Part shown: positions 35,461 through 47,032 of the stretch, piece after piece | Layout: every line of letters begins with the position of its first letter | Numbering within the stretch: the stretch's first letter is position 1 | Assembly (NCBI GenBank): GCA_963693315.1 | Contig: OY856188.1 | Location: 155,585,744 to 155,649,743 of the forward strand | DNA length: 64,000 bases | DNA from: Diogma glabrata | Taxonomy: Eukaryota > Arthropoda > Insecta > Diptera > Cylindrotomidae | Reading direction: 5' to 3' | Notes under the pieces: generated by a model | Seen by the model: the letters and a program-made list of their open reading frames with translations, nothing else | What the model was told of the DNA's origin: nothing | The model's database searches: none | Translations under genes and position numbers: made by a program

Positions 35461-37127
35461 GTGATTTCTTTTTTTTTTTTTTTTTTTTCCTTTATCTCCA
35501 TTTAGGAGCATAGGGCGTCTACTAGACTGGACCATCTAACTCTGTTGGGGGCAATCGCTTTCAGTTCACCCCATGTCTTGCCAATTTGTTTTGCTTCAGC
35601 TAGCACCTTTTTCTTCCATGTCATGGGTGGTCTTCCAACTCTCCTTTTACCTTGTGGATTCCACTCTAGGGACATCCTTGTTATATCTTCGACTGATTTT
35701 CTCAGTGTATGTCCTATCCATCTCCATTTTCTTTGTTTTATCTCGGTCTTAATGTCTAGCTGCTCTGTCTGCCGTAGAAGTTCCTGGTTACTGATGGTGT
35801 TTGGCCAGAAGCATTTGATCAGTCTTCTCAGGCATTTATTCACAAACACCTGTAGTTTATTTGTGATCTTTCTTGTTTGTTTCCACGTTTCACACCCATA
35901 CAGCAGTACTGACTTGACACATGCATTGATCATTCGTAGCTTAATCTTTCTTGACAGGACGGATGCATTCCAGATTTTGTGAAGCATATTGAACGTATTT
36001 CTGGCTTTGTTAATACGCTGACCGATATCTTTTTCAGTCCCGCCTGTTTTTGCTACAGTACAACCAAGGTACACAAATTTGTCAACTTCGTCCTCTTGTG
36101 TATTGTTGATGGTAATTGGTGTTATCGTTTTGGTGTTCAATCTCATAGCCTTTGTTTTTCTGATATTAATGTTGAGACCGACTTCATGTGCAAGGGTTGA
36201 TAGCTTCTGTATTTTCTGTTGCATGTCCGTATGTGTGTGTGTAAGTAGACAGATGTCATCTGCGTAGTCTAGATCATTGAGCCGTCTTGTTGTATTCCAT
36301 TGGATTCCATTTGGACTTGCATCATCGAGCTTTCTCATGATACTATCTAGTACTATTAGGAATAGTAGCGGGGATAGTACACAGCCTTGTCTCACTCCTC
36401 GGTGGTTGTAGTATTCATCACTTTGCTGTCCTTTGTATTGTATTCTGTTTGCAGCATCCCGGTACATTTCTTTGATTGGATCAACTATTTTCTTCGGGAT
36501 GCCCATTTCTCAAAGTGTCTTCCATATCTCGCTCCTGTTGATTGAGTCGAAAGCGCGTTCGAAGTCCACGAAGAGGAGATACAATGGTGAATTCCATTCA
36601 TTTGATTGCTCAATGATGATACGGATTGTGTTGATATGATCGGTACAGCTTCTACCTGGTCTAAAGCCGGCTTGTTCATTTCTTAGTTTCATGTTGATTG
36701 ATGGAGATATTCTTTCGAGAATGATCTTTGCTAGTATTTTCATTATTGTGTTGAGCAGAGATATACTTCTCCAATTTTTGCATTCTCTTAGATCATATTT
36801 CTTTGGGATTGTTATGGTTAAACCTTCTTTCCATTTGGTTGGTATTTTACCTTCGTTCCATACATCAGCTAATAGGGGTGTTAGAGCTTCTGCTGTTGTG
36901 TTTACATCTGCTTTGAGTAATTCTGCTGATATACTATCTGTGCTAGCAGATTTTTTGTTCTTGAGTTTCTGTATGGCATCTCTAACTTCCCGTTCCGTTG
37001 GTGTATGGGTGCTGATATTTTCGGTATAGTTGTCATCCGGAGACTGCAAGTTATTTTCTTGTTGGTGGGAGTTGTCTTCGAAGTATTCTTTCCATCTAAT
37101 TAGCTGTTGTTCATGTGTGATTTCTTT
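35461..37127 (-). mobile_element. RTE-type LINE, 5'-truncated insertion with 11-bp target duplication
   Basis: The minus-strand poly(A) tail is the T-run at ~35470-35488. The flanks GTGATTTCTTT at 35461-35471 and 37117-37127 are identical. The insertion splits the older plus-strand LINE. It covers most of the RT and the C-terminus but not the endonuclease. Part of the right-hand duplicate could be read as LINE coding sequence, so truncation may be a few bases off. Confidence 0.75.
35502..37116 (-). pseudogene. RTE-type reverse transcriptase with a single in-frame stop
   Basis: One continuous minus frame from ~37116 to the stop at 35502, broken only by TGA at 36512-36510. N-terminal RWKEYFED, then AIQKLKNKKSASTDSISAEL, WKEGLTITIPKK, GFRPGRSCTDHI, FVDFERAFDSI (motif A). 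After the stop: GVRQGCVLSPLLF (motif B), LDYADDICLL (catalytic YADD), FVYLGCTVAKTGG, VLLYGCETWK, and the C-terminal KRKWRWIGHTLRK ... GRPPMTWKKKV ... VRWSSLVDALCS block typical of SR2/RTE-type elements. The stop replaces a probable arginine (CGA to TGA). Possibly the same clade as the endonuclease at 16.9 kb, but the two do not overlap. Confidence 0.85.
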
Positions 37128-38471
37128 ATCGTTATAAAATTAATCACAATGGTTTAAAAAAAGACGTTCATATACACCCTACAATGCATGTAGTTGTAGG
37201 ATATAGGTCCTAAAAGGTGCCTATATGTGTGGTTATGACAATATCTATTACACACGCTACAATTCCTATTACACAGCATTTTTTACTAAAAAATATCATC
37301 TTAAGAGGAATAAAGTGAAATTTAAAGTGTAATTAGAAATTTATTTTTATATACTTAACATTCGGCTCTATCGATAACCCCTTACCCGCATTAGACCTTT
37401 ATATCGAGGGTTTACTGTATAACTAAAATTTATAAGTTTTGTAGCAAAATCTTCTATTTCAAAATAATATATCATCAATTTGCATATCTAATTCAAAATA
37501 TTTTATTAACCAAAAAATACAGATTACAAACATTTGTTGAAACTATGAAGGTTTGATTATTACAAAGTATATTTTTGTATAATTCGTTCGTTAAATTTTT
37601 TTTTATTCTGAGATTAACATTAATTCTTCAATAGGTTTTTGATGGATTTTAAATTATATTTTCGTGTTGATACAAATGTAATCTAATTTTAATGATAATC
37701 AAATTTGTAAATTGTGTTCTTCCCATTACTATCTTTTTAAATCTTTTGAAAATATATATTAAAATGTTTGATCAAACTGTATATTTACGGAAATCAGATT
37801 GGATTATGAACATTATTCCGAATTGTATTTTAATATATTTTTTAATTCATATTTAATTGAATTTAAAGACGTTATTTAAAAATTAATTCGAAATTGACAA
37901 AATTAAAAAGAAAAATGGTTTGAAAATGTTGTACCATCTTTTTAAGCATACCCATAATGTAATGGTATTTTACCATCCTACTAAATTCTAAAAACACCAT
38001 TTCAACTTTTGATAAAAATGAACAAAAATTTTTTTGTTAATATCAAGCAGAATTATTTATTTTACTGTCATTGTTCGTTAACTGCCTTCAACATAAAATA
38101 TAAATTAGGTGAATTATGGATCATATAATGTATATTTTTAAAATTTTAACGCTATCTATTATCATTAAACTTCCAATTTCCATCACTCAGATTTTACTAT
38201 TTGTCCAACGAGGATAAATAATTGGTATTTATGCCGAAGTTAAGTTAGAATGACAAGGTTTCTTGTTGTTGTTCATGTACATAATTCTCTACCTTCAAGT
38301 ATTTGGTGGAATATATTTTAATTGGTTGTTGGTCTTTAATCAGAGATAGAATCTCTGATGGATTTATGAACATTAGATTTTATATATATAATATAAATAT
38401 ATTCGCCAAGTTTTTCTTTGTTGCGTAAGATTTTCGCTAGCTTTAATTTATCGTTCAAAAATTGACTATAT
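37128..38471. other. AT-rich non-coding stretch
   Basis: No gene or defined repeat. A short palindromic patch lies at ~37.18-37.24 kb (CTACAATGCATGTAGTTGTAGG; GGTCCTAAAAGGTGCC). The TA-flanked end of element A begins at 38472. Confidence 0.5.
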
Positions 38472-38799
38472 TACTACGGTCTGAAAGGCCTAAGTATTAC
38501 ATTCATGAGTCATAAGTGAAATTCTTACCACCACTTTTTTGGCATTTCTCAACGTTTTAATATTTTAATATTTGATTTGGCTGGAATCTCAAGGCTCTGA
38601 GATATCAAGACTTCGGTCTTGGTTAAGGATTTTGATATAGTTTTCGGCAAAAAACTTTTATGAGGACATGGTTTTTAGTTTTGGGCAGCGATGTATATCA
38701 AACATAAAACTCTTTGCTAAAGTATATGTATTTTTGTAAGCTCTATTAAGATAGCGGGATAAAAATGGCGGCTACAATCTTGAACCTATTCAGGCATTT

Positions 38800-41260
38800 G
38801 TAGCCAATTTGTTACGCAATCAAAAAATTTGTAGCCCCTGCCAATTTTGAGAAATTCAAGAAACCGCTATCTTATATTTAAGCTAGCGGTTTTCGCAATA
38901 TCTCACGTTCTGTTCATCCAATTTTAGTTTTTAATACATTTTAATTTCTAGCCAATTAAGTTACAATTTTTAAAGTCATCAAAAAGCTTGTAGCCCCTGC
39001 CAATTTTGAGGAATTCAAGAAACCGCTATCTTAAATTTAATCTAGCAGTTTTCGCAATATCTCACGTTCTATTCATCCAATTTTAATTCTTAATACATTA
39101 TAATTTTGAACCAGTTAAGCTTCAATTTGCTACGTCATCAAAAAGTTTGTCAAAAAGAAACCGCTATCTAAAATTTAAGCTAGCGGTTTTCGCAATATCT
39201 CACGTTCTGTTCATCCAATTTTAATTTTTAATACATTATAATTTGTAACCAATTAGGTTCCAATTTGTGACGTCATCAAAAAGTTTGTAGCCCGTGCCAA
39301 TTTTGAAAAACTCAATAAACCACTATCTTAAATTTAAGCTGGCGGTTTTCGCACTATCTCACGTTCTATTCATCCAATTTTGATTCTTAATACATTTTAA
39401 TTTGAAGCCAATTAGGTTACAATTTGTAACGTCATCAAAAAATTTGTAGCGTCTCGTCATATCTCACGTTCTATGCACCCAATTTTAATTTTAATACATC
39501 AAAATTTGTAACCGAGTAGGCTTGAAATATTTACGTCATCAGTTACGTCATCATAAAATTTGTAGCCCCCTCCAATTTTAAAAAATTCAGTAAACCGTTA
39601 TCTTAAATTAAAGCTAGCGTTTTTCACAATATCCCACGTTCTATTCATCTTACTTTATTTCTCAATACATAAAATTTGTAGCCAAAGTGGAACCAATTTG
39701 TTACTTTTACAAAAACTTGTAACCCCCTCCAATTTTGAAAAATTCAAGAAACCGTTAACTTAAATTTAAGCTAGCGATTTTCACAATATCTTTCGTTCTA
39801 TTCATCCAATTTTAATTTTTGATGCATCAAAATTAGTAGCCAATTAGGCTTCAATTTGTAACGTCATCAAAAAATTTGTTGCATCCTTCGATTTTGAAAA
39901 ATTCAAGAAGCCGTCATCTTTAATTTAAAGCGGTTTTCGAAATATCTCACGATCTATTCATCTAATTTAATTCTGATTAAATCAAAATTTGTAGCCAATG
40001 GGGAACCAATTTGTTAAGTCATCAAAAAATTTGTTGCCCGGCCAATTTTAAAAAATTCAAGAAACGTTTATCTTATTTTTAAGCTAGCGTTTTTCAAAAT
40101 ACCTCACGTTCTATTCATCTAACTTTAAATCTGATTTGCCAATTTTGAAAACTTTAAATCTGATTTGCCAATTCTGAATACATCCAAGTTTGTAACCAAT
40201 GTGGAACCAATTTGTTACATCATCAGAAAGTCTGTAGCCCGTGCCAATTTTGAAAAATTAAAAAACCGTCATCTTATATGCAAGCTAGCGGCTTTCAAAA
40301 TATCTCACGTTCTATCCATCTTACTTTATTTCTGAAAACATCAAAATTTGTAACCGATTAGGAACCAATTTGTTACGACCATCAAAAAACTTGTAGCTCC
40401 ATCCAATTTTTGAAAAATTCAAGAAACCGCTATTATATATTTAAGCTAGCGGTTTTCCAAATCCCCCACGTTCTATTCATCTTACTTTTATTCTGAGTAC
40501 AATAAAGTTTGTAGCCGATTGGGAACCAATTTGTTACGTCATCAAAAAATTTGTAGCCCCCTCCAATTTTGAAAAATTCAAGAAAGCGTTATCTAATATT
40601 TAGGGTAGCAATTTTCCAAATATCTCAAGTTTTATCCATCTGACTTTATTTCTAAATGCGCCAAAATTTGAAGCCAATTAGGCCTCAATTTATTACGTCA
40701 TCAAAAAATTTGTAGCCCTTCCCAATTTGTAAAAATTCAAAAAACCGTTAGCTTATATTTAATTATGCGGTTTTCCAAATACCTCATGTTTTATTCATCT
40801 AACTTTAATTCTGAATACATCAAAATTTGTAGCCAATTGATCAGAACCAATATGTTACGTCATCAAAAAATTTGTAGCCCCTCAAATTTTGAAAAACTCA
40901 AGAAACCGTTATCTTATATTTAAGCTAGCGGTTTTCCAAACATCTCACGCTCTATTCATCTTACTTTATTTCTGAATACATCAAAATTTGTAGCCAAAGT
41001 GTGACCAATTTGTTGCGTTATCAAAAAAATTGTAGCCCTTCCCAATTTGTTAACTTTCAAAAAACCGTTATATTATATTTAAGCATGCGGTTTTCAATAT
41101 TTCTCACGTTCTATTCATGAAACTTTAATTCTGAATACATCAAAATTGGTAGCCAATGTGAAACCAATTTGTTACGGCATCAAAAAATTTGTAGCCCATG
41201 TCAATTTTGAAAAATTTTAGAAACCGTTAGCTTAAATTTAAACTTGCGGTTTTCAAAGTG
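38800..41260 (+). repeat. Forward array, ~16 units of ~155 bp
   Basis: Each unit contains CCAATTTTGAAAAATTCAAG, AAACCG-TATCTTA, TTTAAGCTAGCGGTTTTC, ATCTCACGTTCTATTCATC, a TTGTAGCCAATTAGG-like stretch and TTACGTCATCAAAAAATTTG. Units have diverged by roughly 10-20%, and some are partly deleted (~39.44 and 40.13 kb). No open frames. Confidence 0.9.
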
Positions 41261-41309
41261 AAGTGAAAAACCTTATAAGTGGATTAACAGAACTTTGGAT
41301 TTTTTGAAA

Positions 41310-42370
41310 ATCGTAGCTTAAACATAGGCTAGCGATTCTTGAATTTTTCAAAATTGGCAGGGGCTACAAATTTTTAATGACGCATCATATTGAATACAAA
41401 TTTGGATGTATTCGAAATTAAATTTGGATGAATAGAACGTGAGATATTTTGAAAACCGCTAGCATAAATTTAAGATAAAGGTTTCTTGGACTTTTCAAAA
41501 TTCACATAGGCTATTTGCTAACGGTTTCTTGAAATTTTAAAAATCGTTATGAGCTATTAAACATCAACAAATTGTTTTCAGCTAGTGTACAAACGAGGAT
41601 GCATTCAGAATTTAATTTATAAGAATAGAAAATAATAAACTATGAAAACCGCTAGTTTAAATTTAAGCTAACGGTTTCTTGAATTATTCACAATCGACAT
41701 GGGCTACAAATTTTTTGATGACGTAACAAATTGGTTCCACATTGTTTACATATTTTGATGCATGCAGCAAAAAAAGTAAGATGAATAGAACGTGAGATAT
41801 TTGGGAAACCGCATACTTAAATATAAGATAACGGTTTCTTGAATTTTTCAAAATTGGAGGGGGCTACAAATTTTTTGATGACGTAACAAATTGGTTCCCA
41901 ATCGGCTTCAAATTTTGATGTATTCAGAAATAAAGTAAGATGAATAGAACGTGAGATATTTTGAAAGCCGCTAGCTTGAATATAAGATAACGGTTTTTTT
42001 TAATTTTTCAAAATTGGCAAATCAGAATTAAAATTAGATGAATAGAACTTGAGGTATTTTGAAAAACGCTAGCTTAAAAATAAGAAAAACATTTCTTGAA
42101 TGTTTTAAAATTGGCAGGGGCTACAAATTTTTTGATGAAGTAACACGGAACACTGGTTCCCCATTGGCTACAAATTTTGATTTATTCAGAATTAAAATTG
42201 GATGAATAGATCGTAAGATATTTTGAAAACCACTATCTTAAATTTTAGATAACGCCTTCTTGAATTTTTCAAAATCGAAGGGTGCTACAAATTTTTTGAT
42301 GACGTAACAAATTGAGGCCTAATTGGCTTCAAATTTTTTTGTATTAAAAATTAAAATTGGGTGAATAGTA
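41310..42370 (-). repeat. Reverse array, ~7 units, head to head with the forward array
   Basis: Same unit in reverse orientation (GATGAATAGAACGTGAGATAT, AAAACCGCTAGCTTAAATT, GGGGCTACAAATTTTTTGATG). The switch of orientation falls at 41.26-41.31 kb. Confidence 0.9.
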
Positions 42371-42526
42371 TGGAGGACGTATCCGTTGATCTGGTTTATG
42401 ATGATGTCCACTTTACATCTCAATATTTGCGATGGGAAGAAAGTTTTTGTAACTGGAAAAACCATGTTTAACCCGTAGACTAAGGCCTAATGGGCAGACT
42501 TTCTTCCAATTAAAGGAAGTAAAACC

Positions 42527-43405
42527 TTTTTTTTTTTTTTATTAATTAGTTAAACATGTTTAGCACACTTAATATGAAATATTCATTATTTAGACTCTTT
42601 GAATATCCGAAGATACCATATCAACTATAAAGGAAGGAGATGAGGAAAATGGAAGGAATTGGGATATAGGGATAACTATACTAATTTTTTTAAATGATGA
42701 TGGACATTTTCTTTAAATGCCTGAGAGGAAAATTCATCGGGAAACACAGAGGAAGGCATTGTTCCATAATTTGGCCACTCTATTAAAATAGTCGTTTTGG
42801 AAGTACACAGTTCTACAACGAGGTATTTGTACAACAAATGGATGGAATAACTTGGCAGCTCTTGTTTGTCGATTATACTGCGCACACGATGGAAGGATTT
42901 TTTGAATTTCCTTAGAGGAGAATTCGCTAAAGTTATATTTATAGTAGATTGACAATTCAGCCACATTTCTTCTGTGCTGGAGTGAATCAAGCTGGTCCGT
43001 TAGCTCGGTATTACCAATCAACCGTATTGCTTTTCTCTGTACAGAGTCTAGACATTTTATTGTTGACTGACAAGCACCTCCCCAAACATGACAGCAGTAC
43101 TCCATACATGGACGAATAAAGGACTTGAAGATTAGCAAAATTTGCTTGGGATTGAAATACTTTTTACATCGACTCAAGAATCCTAATTTTTGCATTGCAG
43201 ATTCAGCGAGATTGAACACATGTTTATTCCATTTCAGGTTATTTTGAATATCCACTCCAAGAAGTCTAACTGATTCAACCTCATGCAATTCCTCATGGTT
43301 TATTTTAATAGGAAAATTTTTATGTCGCTCTATTCGTGGTTTTGGTTGGATTAAATGAAACAAGATTACGATCACCCCATTCCATTACTTTAACTTTTAG
43401 AAAAG
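42527..43405 (-). pseudogene. LINE RT C-terminal fragment inside element B
   Basis: A T-run at 42527-42540 is the reversed poly(A) tail. The coding part begins WGDRNLVSFNPTKT (~43.39 kb), shifts frame near 43.32 kb into 43375-42734 with VRLLGVDIQNNLKWNKH, LGFLSRCKKYF, FIRPCMEYCCHVWGG, LDSVQRKAIRLIGN, LDSLQHRRNVAELSIYYKY, and shifts again near 42.75 kb to end ...FKENVHHHLKKLV at 42676. Catalytic motifs are absent. It is related to, but distinct from, the LINE at 5.6-7.7 kb. 42371-42526 upstream of the tail is unassigned. Confidence 0.85.
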
Positions 43406-43779
43406 TCTATTGATTGTCTTTTTCATTATAATTTTCGTTTAATTTATAGTGAAATTGGTAAAGGGTTTCTCCACTATAATCCCCTCTTAGGATTATATTT
43501 ATTTTAATAATTAAATCGATTAACCAATTAACAATCGATTTATTATGTACAGGTAATATCGGTCAATCGTATATGGAATAAATATAATTGCCTTATTCAA
43601 CGGAAATTATATTTATTCCGATAAATTTAATTTAATTCATTTTTTTAATATCATCAAATTTAATATAATTTTATGTGATTTAAATTTCGTCATTTCAAAT
43701 ATATTGTGAGAATTTATAGAAATTCGAGCTAAGTTTGACATACATAGTTTGTCCTATATAATTTGTTGTTTGTTATGAT

Positions 43780-44488
43780 TAGGGCATGGTCGATTAATCG
43801 ATTCGGACTAAATATCGATTAACGATTAATATGAAAATTTTAACATCGATTAATAGATTAATCGAATTAATAAAATTTTTGCTAGTTCTAATATTTTTAT
43901 TAATTTTTTTAAACAAATACGCACGTTATATCATATTTAAAAGTTCAACCTTTACAATGACATAAGAATAAACAAAAATTTAATAGCTATCTATGTATTA
44001 AGGGCGTAAAGTAGGTTTTTTTGCATAAGAGTGAAATTGTTGTATCTACCTCTCTGTCATTGAAGTTTTCAGACCTTACAAAATTATGTGTTTGAAAATA
44101 TGGAAAATGATAAGAAACAAGCTGTTTCCTTCAGAATGGAAAGTAATGGAGTTCAATATACTTCAAACCATAGTTTACTGGTTGGATTATTAATAAAAAT
44201 ATTACTTAAGGCATAGTAAAGGTTTTTGTATTGGGATCAAATTTTGTTATTAATGTACTTTGTGTTATACCTATAACAACTAAAAAAGTAATTCGTAAGA
44301 AAAAGAGAAAACATCTTTAGACAATAAACCTTTTTACAATTTGGTACAAAATTCGTTAAATAAATTTGGAAATTTTAAACATTTACGTAAATTTAGATTA
44401 ATCGATTAATAATTTTTTTGTTCGATTAATCGAACAATTTGCGAAATGATCAATCAATCGAACAATCGATTAATCTAACCATGCCCTA
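43780..44488. mobile_element. hAT-type MITE, 709 bp, with 8-bp target duplication
   Basis: Ends TAGGGCATGGT... and ...ACCATGCCCTA, flanked by GTTATGAT on both sides (43772-43779, 44489-44496). Sub-terminal regions are rich in ATTAATCGATT and its reverse. An 8-bp duplication and a TAGGG start fit hAT elements. No transposase. Positions 43.99-44.06 kb inside it also match 3.78-3.84 kb in reverse. Confidence 0.85.
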
Positions 44489-44589
44489 GTTATGATTGAT
44501 GACTTATTTAATTGTTTACGATAATTTAATGGGAAGAATAACATATGTAATGTATGTTAATTAGATTAGTCATTCATATGTTACAAAAG

Positions 44590-45330
44590 AACGAAAGATA
44601 TTGTGAAAACCGCTAGCTTGAATTTAAGATAACGGTTTCTTAAATTTTTCAAAATTGGACGGGGCTACAATTGTTTTGATGACGTCACAAACTGAAGCCT
44701 AATCGGCTACAAATTATAATGTATCAAGAATTAAAATTGGATGAATAGAACGTTAGATATTGTGAAAACCGCTAGCTTAAATTTAAGATAGCAGTTTCTT
44801 GAATTTCTCTAAATTGGCACGGGCTACCAATATTTTGATGACTATATAAATTGAAGCCTAATTGGCTACAAATTTTAATGTATTAAAAACAAAAATTGGG
44901 CGAAAAGAACGTGAGTTATTGTGAAAACCGCTAGCTTAAATTTAAGATAGCGGTTTCTTGAATTTCTCAAAATTAACACGGGCTACAAATGTTTTGATGA
45001 CGTAACAAATTGAAGACTAATTGGTTACAAATTTTAATGTATTAAGAATTAAAATTGGATGAATAAAACGTGAGATATTGCGAAAACCTCTAGCTTAAAT
45101 TTAAGATAGCGGTTTCTTGAGTTTCTTAAAACTAACAGGGGCTATAAACTATTTGATGACGTAACAAATTGTAACCTAATTGGCTACAAATTATAATGTA
45201 TTAAAAATTAAAACTGGATGAATAGAACGTGAGATATTGCGAAAACCGCTATCTTAAATTTAAGATTGCGGTTTCTTGAGTTTTTCAAAATTGGCATGGG
45301 CTACAAATTTTTTAATGGCGTAACAAATTG
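44590..45330 (-). repeat. Reverse array, continuation (~5 units)
   Basis: Same ~155-bp unit in reverse, continuing the array at 41.31-42.37 kb. The break between them occurs inside one unit (…GAATAG at 42.37 kb, …GATATTGTGAAAACCGC at 44.6 kb), so the intervening 2.2 kb is later insertion. Confidence 0.9.
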
Positions 45331-46079
45331 GCTACAAATTGACTACAAATGCCTGACTAGGTCCTGGTTGTAGCCACCATTTTTAGTCCGGTATCTTAAT
45401 AGATCTATTTTTTATCTCTGTTTAAAAATTTATTACAAAACTAACACGAAACATCAATACGTTGCCGGAAAACTATAACAGATCATAAATTAACAAAATT
45501 TAGTGAAAAGATGATACAATCAGCAAACTACTTGAAAACCTCCCATTTAGCGTTTCGAGAAAATATTACAAAATCACAAATTCATTTATCTTGGAAACTC
45601 CAAAAATATTGTAAAAATTAAATGAAATCAAACTTTTTTCAAAATTCTAAAAATATTCAAAAAATTATTACAAAATCAAAGATTAAAACTTTTATCAGAA
45701 ATTCTAAAAGTACTGCAAAAATTATAACAAAATCAAAAATTGAAACTTTTTTCAAAATTCCAAAAATTATAATAAAATCAAATATTTAAAATTTTTAAAA
45801 ATTCTAAAAATATTAAAAAAATTCTTACAAAATCAAAAATTAAAACTTTTTTTTTTCGAAATTCTAAAAATATATATAAAATTCAAAAACCCAATTTTTT
45901 TCAAAATTCTAAAAATATTGCAAAAATAATAACAAAATCAAATATTAAAACTTTTTCCAAAATTCCCACAAATTCCAAAATCAAAAATTTCCATGTCCAA
46001 TTTTATTTTCAATTACATTTACGTCATAAAAACAGCAACATTTTTTTCCAAAAAATTGGCTAAAAAAAATAAATGAAAT

Positions 46080-46640
46080 CATTTTTTGACACATTTGGCA
46101 TAATTTTTTTGTCAAACTTATAATGCCATAATTCTCTATAATAATAATAAAATTTCATGTCATACAAATATATTTCATGTCATACAAATAATTAATTTTA
46201 TTTTTTTCCAAGAAATGGTAAAAATATAAATAAAAATCTTTCTTTTGACACACTTGACAAACTTATAATACTATAATTCTCTATAATAATAATAAAATTT
46301 CATGTCATACAAATAATTAATTTTATTTTTTTCCAATGGCATAAAAAATGTCATATTGTCATGTCAAACAAATATATTTCATGTCATACAAACAAGTAAT
46401 TTTATTTTTTTCCAAAAAATGGTAAAAAAATAAATAAAGATCTTTCTTTTGACACACTTGACAACATTTTTTTGACAAAATTATAATATTATAATTAAAT
46501 AAAATTACATGCCATACAAATATATTTCATGTCATATAAATAATTAATTTTATTTTTCCAAAAAATTGGGTAAAAATATAAATAAAAATCTTTCTTTTGA
46601 CACACTTTACAACATTTTTTTGACAAACTTCTAATGCAAT
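46080..46640. repeat. AT-rich tandem units of element A
   Basis: Four irregular units with TTTGACACACTTGACAACATT, TTATAAT-CATAATTCTCTATAATAATAATAAAATTTCATGTCATA (split landmark) and AATTAATTTTATTTTTTTCC. The matching block in the other copy is 1.78-2.29 kb. Confidence 0.8.
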
Positions 46641-47032
46641 AATCTAGTTTTTGATCTCACATACCAATCCCTCCTACGCGTAATCACTTAAAATGTTAAG
46701 CCGTTTGTTAAGCCAAAAATATGAAAATTTGCTACTTTTGACATACCTAATGATTTCTTTGACTCACTGCCGGTACAGTTATCGAACACAGCGTCCTTTA
46801 GACCTGTTCCTTGAGTATACCTAGTTTTAGAAAAATCCCTCCAGCGGTTTTCTAGATTTCGTAGGTAATGACGGCTAGCCGGTCGACAGACAGACATATA
46901 TTTTTTTTGATTTTTTAGAATCAGTAAGTCCTAAACCGTTGAGAAATGCCAAAAAGGGGGGGGGGGGTGGGGGTAAGAATTTCACTTTTGGCTCATGAAT
47001 GTTATACTTAGGTCTTTCAGACCGAAGTAAAA

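Larger units (their letters stand above)
38739..45406. mobile_element. Element B: fold-back element built of ~155-bp repeats, nested in A
   Basis: The ends AGCTCTATTAAG (38739) and CTTAATAGATCT (45406) begin ~70-bp imperfect TIRs, continuing AT-GG-GGCTACAA and CAGGCATTTGTAG. Interior: a forward array, then reverse arrays, so most of the element can fold on itself. The surrounding element A sequence is continuous in other copies (23.1 kb), which confirms insertion. The target duplication is not clear (candidate TATTTTT on both sides). No protein of its own is encoded. Confidence 0.75.
38474..47027. mobile_element. TIR element A, complete copy, 8.55 kb, TA target duplication
   Basis: Terminal inverted repeats of ~86 bp (38474-38559 and 46942-47027), about 90% identical: CTACGGTCTGAAAGGCCTAA on the left, CTTCGGTCTGAAAGACCTAA on the right in reverse. 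TA lies outside both ends (38472-38473, 47028-47029). The element's own DNA is 38474-38738 and 45407-47027 (~1.9 kb); the rest is insertion B. Its own part includes AT-rich tandem units and the GTTAT-CGAACACAGC block, with no transposase, so it is non-autonomous. Partial copies occur at 1.5, 23.0, 24.3 and 32.3 kb. Its right end abuts coding sequence of a degraded copy of the 26.6-kb gene family. Confidence 0.8.

Noticed and set aside
35545..37029. Several plus-strand frames of 60-145 residues
   Set aside because: Antisense of the RTE-type RT; hydrophobic composition is a by-product.
38800..45330. CRISPR-like regular repeats
   Set aside because: Units are ~155 bp without spacers, both orientations, eukaryotic TE context; a satellite-type array, not CRISPR.
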